DNA from: Candidatus Bathyarchaeota archaeon
GTDB taxonomy: Archaea; Thermoproteota; Bathyarchaeia; Bathyarchaeales; Bathyarchaeaceae
Direction: 5' to 3'
Assembly (NCBI GenBank): GCA_014859755.1
Contig: JACUTO010000056.1
Coordinates: 1-8,893, forward strand
Length of the DNA: 8,893 bases
Shown: positions 6,633 through 8,893 of the stretch, in pieces
Layout of the letters: the number at the start of each line of letters is the position of its first letter
Numbering within the stretch: position 1 is the stretch's first letter
The notes under the pieces: model-generated
Database searches by the model: none
What the model saw: the letters and a program-made list of their open reading frames with translations, nothing else
What the model was told of the DNA's origin: nothing
Program-made: the position numbers and the translations under genes

Positions 6633-7292
6633 ATGGTATTTCCGGTAGAGACCGAAGAACGGGTGAAAAGAAGAGCCCTAAGTGTTTGCCAAGATCATCT
6701 AAGGAGGGTGCTGGATGTCTCCCGCAAAATTTCGCAGATGGTGGACTGTTTCGTGAAGGGAGACAAAATTTTGGCTCGAGAATTGCTCGCTGATATTAGA
6801 AAGTCAGAGGAGGATGTGGACACTGCGAGACGCGTGGTTTCACGAGAACTCGCTGAAATAGGAGCTATCTTAATGAGTCGAGAAGACTTCCTCCGCTTCA
6901 CCAGCTTGACAAGCGAGATCGCGGACTTTTGTGAAGGCATAGCTTTTCGACTGCTAGAAATCATGGAAAAGGGATGGAAAGTTCCTACGGACATAAAGGA
7001 AGGCTTGGTAAAGCTTTCGGATGCTGTGTTTGAAACAATCTCCAAACTCCGGGAAACCGCCATGACCTTGAATTACGGTGCGTCTAAAGCTCTGGAGAAA
7101 GCGAGAGAGGTTGAGGCAGCAGAACGAATAGTGGATGATCTTTACCGAGAACTGGAAGTAAAGATCGTCAACAGCAATATGGGCATTCCCCCGATGCTTC
7201 TCTTGAAGGACGTGATTCAGATTCTGGAGGATGCCGCTGACAAGGCTGAAGACGCCTCGGACGCCGCTCGCATACTGGCGTTCACACTTTAG
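6633..7292 (+). CDS. DUF47/PhoU-like protein
   Basis: From ATG 6633 the product is 219 residues, close to the usual length of the DUF47 (TIGR00153) family, distant relatives of PhoU that form antiparallel helical bundles and typically accompany PiT-type phosphate permeases. The sequence is almost all predicted helix with heptad-like spacing, and the C-terminal block ILEDAADKAEDASDAARILA is a family hallmark whose acidic residues are thought to bind metals. The upstream ATG at 6582 would add 17 residues that look unlike the family, and it lacks a ribosome-binding site. No phosphate permease gene lies in the window, so the usual partner is absent or elsewhere. The gene ends 5 bases before the splicing endonuclease and is probably co-transcribed and translationally coupled with it. 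The role in phosphate control is by family only. Confidence 0.85.
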   Translation: MVFPVETEERVKRRALSVCQDHLRRVLDVSRKISQMVDCFVKGDKILARELLADIRKSEEDVDTARRVVSRELAEIGAILMSREDFLRFTSLTSEIADFCEGIAFRLLEIMEKGWKVPTDIKEGLVKLSDAVFETISKLRETAMTLNYGASKALEKAREVEAAERIVDDLYRELEVKIVNSNMGIPPMLLLKDVIQILEDAADKAEDASDAARILAFTL

Positions 7293-7297
7293 AGTGA

Positions 7298-7861
7298 ATG
7301 TGTATGTCTGAGAAAATCGAAACCGAGTTCATAGACAATTTTCTGGTGGTATGGAATCCCCAGAAAGGATCTGAGCTTTACAGGCTTGGATTCTACGGAA
7401 AGCCTATAGGTATTCCCAAGCCAAAGGCTACGGACTTTAATGTTCCCCTCATCCTAGACCTTATGGAAGGCCTTTATCTGGTGGAGAAAGGAGCAATTAT
7501 GGTTTCTGAAGGCGCGAAAAGGACGAGAGTCAGCTTTGCAAAGCTGCGAAGAAGAGCGAGAAAGTTGTATGAGGAATTTGACTTGAAATATGCGGTTTAT
7601 CGAGACCTACGTGATCAAGAGCTCATCGTTACGCCAGGCATAAAGTATGGATGTGATTTCGCCGTTTACAAGCAGGGACCGGGTGTTGATCACGCTCCGT
7701 ATATGATTTCGGTGAGGAAAGCGAAGGATGAGGTTACGGCGACGGATGTTGTGAAGGCTGGAAGGTTGGCTACAACTGTGAGGAAAAGGTTTATCATAGC
7801 TATACCTGACTTAGAAACCGAACGAATACGATACCTCATCTTCAAATGGTTCAAGGCTTAG
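7298..7861 (+). CDS. endA: tRNA-splicing endonuclease, single-domain type
   Basis: This enzyme cuts introns from precursor tRNAs at bulge-helix-bulge sites. The 187-residue length fits the one-domain subunit that forms homotetramers, as in Methanocaldococcus. The C-terminal catalytic domain shows GIKYGCDFAVYKQGPGVDHA (residues 114-133), with Tyr124 and His132, and TTVRKRFIIAIPD with Lys163. These correspond to the Tyr115, His125, Lys156 triad of the Methanocaldococcus enzyme; the His-to-Lys spacing (31) is the same, while the Tyr-to-His loop is two residues shorter here. The N-terminal domain (residues 8-95) includes ILDLMEGLYLVEKGAI, typical of the family. ATG 7298 is used; ATG 7304 is an alternative. 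It follows the DUF47 gene by 5 bases. Crenarchaeal enzymes need a second, structural subunit, so a partner elsewhere cannot be excluded. Confidence 0.93.
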   Translation: MCMSEKIETEFIDNFLVVWNPQKGSELYRLGFYGKPIGIPKPKATDFNVPLILDLMEGLYLVEKGAIMVSEGAKRTRVSFAKLRRRARKLYEEFDLKYAVYRDLRDQELIVTPGIKYGCDFAVYKQGPGVDHAPYMISVRKAKDEVTATDVVKAGRLATTVRKRFIIAIPDLETERIRYLIFKWFKA

Positions 7862-7896
7862 GTTGAAATAAACCGTTTTCTTGCGCGCGCATGCTT

Positions 7897-7923
7897 CCTC
7901 AGTGCTTGGCGGTTCATCTGAGG
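7897..7923 (+). terminator. Hairpin downstream of endA
   Basis: CCTCAG (7897-7902) pairs with CTGAGG (7918-7923) across 15 bases, 36 bases after the endA stop codon. No U-tract follows directly, so a terminator role is weak. It could instead be part of the first, degenerate unit of the repeat array. Confidence 0.3.
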
Positions 7924-7958
7924 TTGATGTGGAAGTGGTTGTCTTATAGTCCTTAGTG

Positions 7959-8009
7959 ACAGCTGCTTCTAGACTGAGTGTTTTCTTGGATAGGCAGCTG
8001 ATCTGGAAG
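7959..8009. repeat. Repeat unit core, copy 2
   Basis: This 51-base core shares 23 identical bases (7963-7985) with 8056-8078 and also shares the ending TGATCTGGAAG. The centre of the loop differs (TTGGATAG here, GGGGGGTGG in the other copy). Its arms CAGCTGC and GCAGCTG pair perfectly. Confidence 0.85.
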
Positions 8010-8051
8010 GTGGGAGTTGTGGTGGTTTTTTTACTATTTTTGTGCACAACA

Positions 8052-8103
8052 ACAACTGCTTCTAGACTGAGTGTTTTCGGGGGGTGGGCAGTTGATCTGG
8101 AAG
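8052..8103. repeat. Repeat unit core, copy 3
   Basis: This is the best match to copy 2, starting 93 bases later. Its arms CAACTGC and GCAGTTG differ from copy 2 at one position on each side, and the two changes restore pairing (G-C becomes A-T). The 12-pair hairpin B begins five bases after it. Confidence 0.85.
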
Positions 8104-8107
8104 CTGC

Positions 8108-8149
8108 GTGTTGTTGTTAACAGACGCAGGAATAGACTAACAACAACAC
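8108..8149. repeat. 12-bp perfect inverted repeat (hairpin B of copy 3)
   Basis: GTGTTGTTGTTA (8108-8119) is the exact reverse complement of TAACAACAACAC (8138-8149), with an 18-base loop. The right arm runs into the left arm of the next hairpin A (8147-8152), so the two structures abut or compete. Confidence 0.85.
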
Positions 8150-8179
8150 TTGTAAGCTGAGTTGAGGCTTGGGCAGGTG
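8147..8179. repeat. Repeat unit core, copy 4 (diverged)
   Basis: CACTTG (8147-8152) pairs with CAGGTG (8174-8179) with one G-T wobble. The loop keeps CTGAGT at about the same place as copies 2 and 3, but most other bases have changed. It starts 94 bases after copy 3. Confidence 0.5.
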
Positions 8180-8206
8180 TTTCAGAGGTTCTGTAGTTGT
8201 CGTCGT

Positions 8207-8551
8207 CTAGGCGTTTAGGGACGACAAGTAAGCCATGTATTTGAGGTCTTCTTCTCGGCGCAGCGGCTTTTCACCAGGCGGCTTAGAAAGAGGATGGAGC
8301 CAACTTAGGTCCTTGCGTGCGCACCAATTTTTCACGTCAAAAGACATATCGCATGCAGGATAAATCTGCACGTTCTTCACCAAATCTTTAATCAAATTCC
8401 TCAGATAACAATTGGACTGTTAAGCTTGTCATGCCTCAGACGCCCGATAAGGCACGTACTGAATCCTTTGCAAAGCATAGCCTTTCAACGATTCCGCGAC
8501 AAGAGCCTTCAAGTTGTCGTCTGTAATGTCGTGAATAATCAAATAACGCAT
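8207..8551 (-). pseudogene. cas2: Degenerate cas2 (CRISPR-associated endoribonuclease Cas2) with two frameshifts
   Basis: From ATG 8551 the minus strand encodes MRYLIIHDITDDNLKALVAE and on to GYALQRIQY, a clear Cas2 N-terminus with the conserved Asp8 of the first beta strand; this frame stops at 8429. The homology continues in a second frame (from about 8457) as CLIGRLRHDKLNSPIVI until a stop at 8401. It then moves to the third frame from 8404: LRNLIKDLVKNVQIYPACDM, the end of the ferredoxin-like Cas2 fold. Two indels about 50 bases apart are therefore needed. Cas2 with Cas1 integrates new spacers into CRISPR arrays; no Cas1 or Cas4 is visible here. After ACDMSF, about 43 further residues (to 8207) do not resemble Cas2 and make the restored protein about 115 residues, longer than the usual 80-100. 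Sequencing error could explain one indel, but two make decay likelier. It begins 10 bases after the upstream gene. Confidence 0.8.
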
Positions 8552-8561
8552 CTTCTCTGCT

Positions 8562-8893
8562 CTAACGTGAACCTTTTAGCTCTTCGAGTATGGAGAGAGT
8601 GCTTTCTTTTCGTGCTCGCTGCTTAAGTGCTTTCACGTTGACTTTGGTATACCTCAAAATTGCCTTTACATCATCCTTGTCCTTAAGAGCTCTCTCCTTT
8701 GGAACTGTTGCTTTTATCATGCTGAGCTTTGATAGAATTAGTCCTTCAGGAGTTTGGTAGAAGGTCGGCAAACCTAGGATTGTTCCAGGCTTCTTCTCAA
8801 GTTTTTTGTCGAATAGTATGATGTCAAGGGTGAAGGGGGTTCTCTTGTCCTTGAGGGTAATTATTCTGAAGTCAGAGTCGAATGCTTCGTTAA
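8562..8893 (-). CDS. Probable nucleotidyltransferase-like protein, 5' end cut by window edge
   Basis: The minus strand is open from the window edge at 8893 to a TAG at 8562, giving 109 residues that must be the C-terminal part, since no start with a ribosome-binding site is needed within it. The sequence reads FRIITLKDKRTPFTLDIILF, then GTILGLPTFYQTPEGLILSK, then MIKATVPKERALKDKDDVKA and a basic helical tail. The pattern (a strand ending in an acidic pair, then TPEGLILSKL, then a charged KDKDDVKAIL helix) is like archaeal proteins of the nucleotidyltransferase/AbiEii-like group, where the 'DLIL'-type Asp is a metal ligand and the second block is the helical part. I recognise this only by style, and the N-terminal GS motif that would settle it is outside the window. 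It precedes the broken cas2 by 10 bases in the same direction. Confidence 0.6.
   Translation of the reverse strand, partial: NEAFDSDFRIITLKDKRTPFTLDIILFDKKLEKKPGTILGLPTFYQTPEGLILSKLSMIKATVPKERALKDKDDVKAILRYTKVNVKALKQRARKESTLSILEELKGSR

Larger units (their letters stand above)
7871..8227. repeat. Tandem array of about 85-94-base units, each with two hairpins (structured repeat array)
   Basis: The stretch after endA holds no convincing gene; it is a tandem repeat. Hairpin A arms: 7960-7966/7994-8000, 8053-8059/8088-8094 and 8147-8152/8174-8179, with starts 93 and 94 bases apart. A weaker first copy, AACCG/CGGTT at 7871-7875/7910-7914, sits 89 bases earlier. After the right arm comes ATCTGGAAG (copies 2 and 3) or a relative (ATCTGAGG, copy 1). 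Hairpin B follows: 8016-8024/8045-8053 (one mismatch), 8108-8119/8138-8149 (12 perfect pairs) and 8197-8204/8220-8227 (8 perfect pairs). Stem A is CAGCTGC/GCAGCTG in one copy and CAACTGC/GCAGTTG in the next, a paired change that suggests selection for structure. The plus strand is G/T-rich. I do not recognise the family. Its last hairpin overlaps the end of the broken cas2. Confidence 0.7.

Noticed and set aside
7882..7893. Alternating purine-pyrimidine tract with palindrome TGCGCGCGCA (possible Z-DNA)
   Set aside because: It is short, isolated and without known role; noted only as local sequence oddity.
7811..8047. Minus-strand open frame with a Thr/Ser/Lys-rich product spanning the endA 3' end and part of the repeat region
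   Set aside because: It overlaps endA, its composition simply mirrors the repeats, and no ribosome-binding site or family pattern is visible.
7959..8103. CRISPR array
   Set aside because: Only two good copies of a 51-52-base core exist, the core is internally variable, and the intervening sequence itself contains conserved hairpins; these are not uniform repeats with unique spacers.
7862..8206. tRNA or C/D-box guide RNA
   Set aside because: No cloverleaf or TTCRANY T-loop was found, and although CTGA occurs in the loops, no RTGATGA box C lies at the needed spacing.
8426..8626. Plus-strand frame of 66 residues
   Set aside because: It is antisense to the cas2 N-terminus and the nucleotidyltransferase-like C-terminus, both of which have recognisable or coherent protein sequence.

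Overview
The window is archaeal chromosomal DNA. The evidence is gene content: a COG2106/MTH1-type SPOUT RNA methyltransferase, a bifunctional phosphoglucose/phosphomannose isomerase, a JAMM metalloprotease, a dimeric-type glycyl-tRNA synthetase, a one-domain tRNA-splicing endonuclease, and A/T-rich TATA-like elements about 25-30 bases ahead of inferred transcript starts. A member of the TACK side, such as a Bathyarchaeia-like lineage, would fit, but that placement is a guess from protein flavour and not from a marker phylogeny.

Layout: a 5'-complete, 3'-truncated SPOUT methyltransferase (1-407, minus) stands head to head with a small unknown CxxC protein (510-872, plus). Then come PGI/PMI (985-2097, plus) and, convergent to it, a myo-inositol-1-phosphate synthase (2121-3188, minus). 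The synthase shares a divergent promoter with an ACT-less threonine ammonia-lyase (3260-4213, plus), which is followed by a tiny zinc-ribbon protein (4252-4491, plus). A JAMM peptidase (4505-4897, minus) is divergent from glycyl-tRNA synthetase (4984-6525, plus). A DUF47/PhoU-like protein (6633-7292, plus) and tRNA-splicing endonuclease (7298-7861, plus) form a tight pair.

The right end is different. 7862-8206 has no convincing gene but carries a tandem array with a period of about 85-94 bases. Each unit seems to alternate two hairpins, and the stem of the first hairpin changes sequence between copies while staying paired. Directly beside it, on the minus strand, is a cas2 gene broken by two frameshifts (8207-8551). 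Ten bases upstream of that is the 3' part of a probable nucleotidyltransferase-like protein that runs off the window (8562-8893).

Functionally, most of the window is housekeeping: hexose-phosphate interconversion feeding glucose 6-phosphate to inositol phosphate synthesis, amino-acid catabolism or isoleucine-precursor supply, tRNA charging, tRNA intron removal and RNA methylation. The accessory interest lies at the right end, in the structured repeat array next to a decaying CRISPR-adaptation gene.
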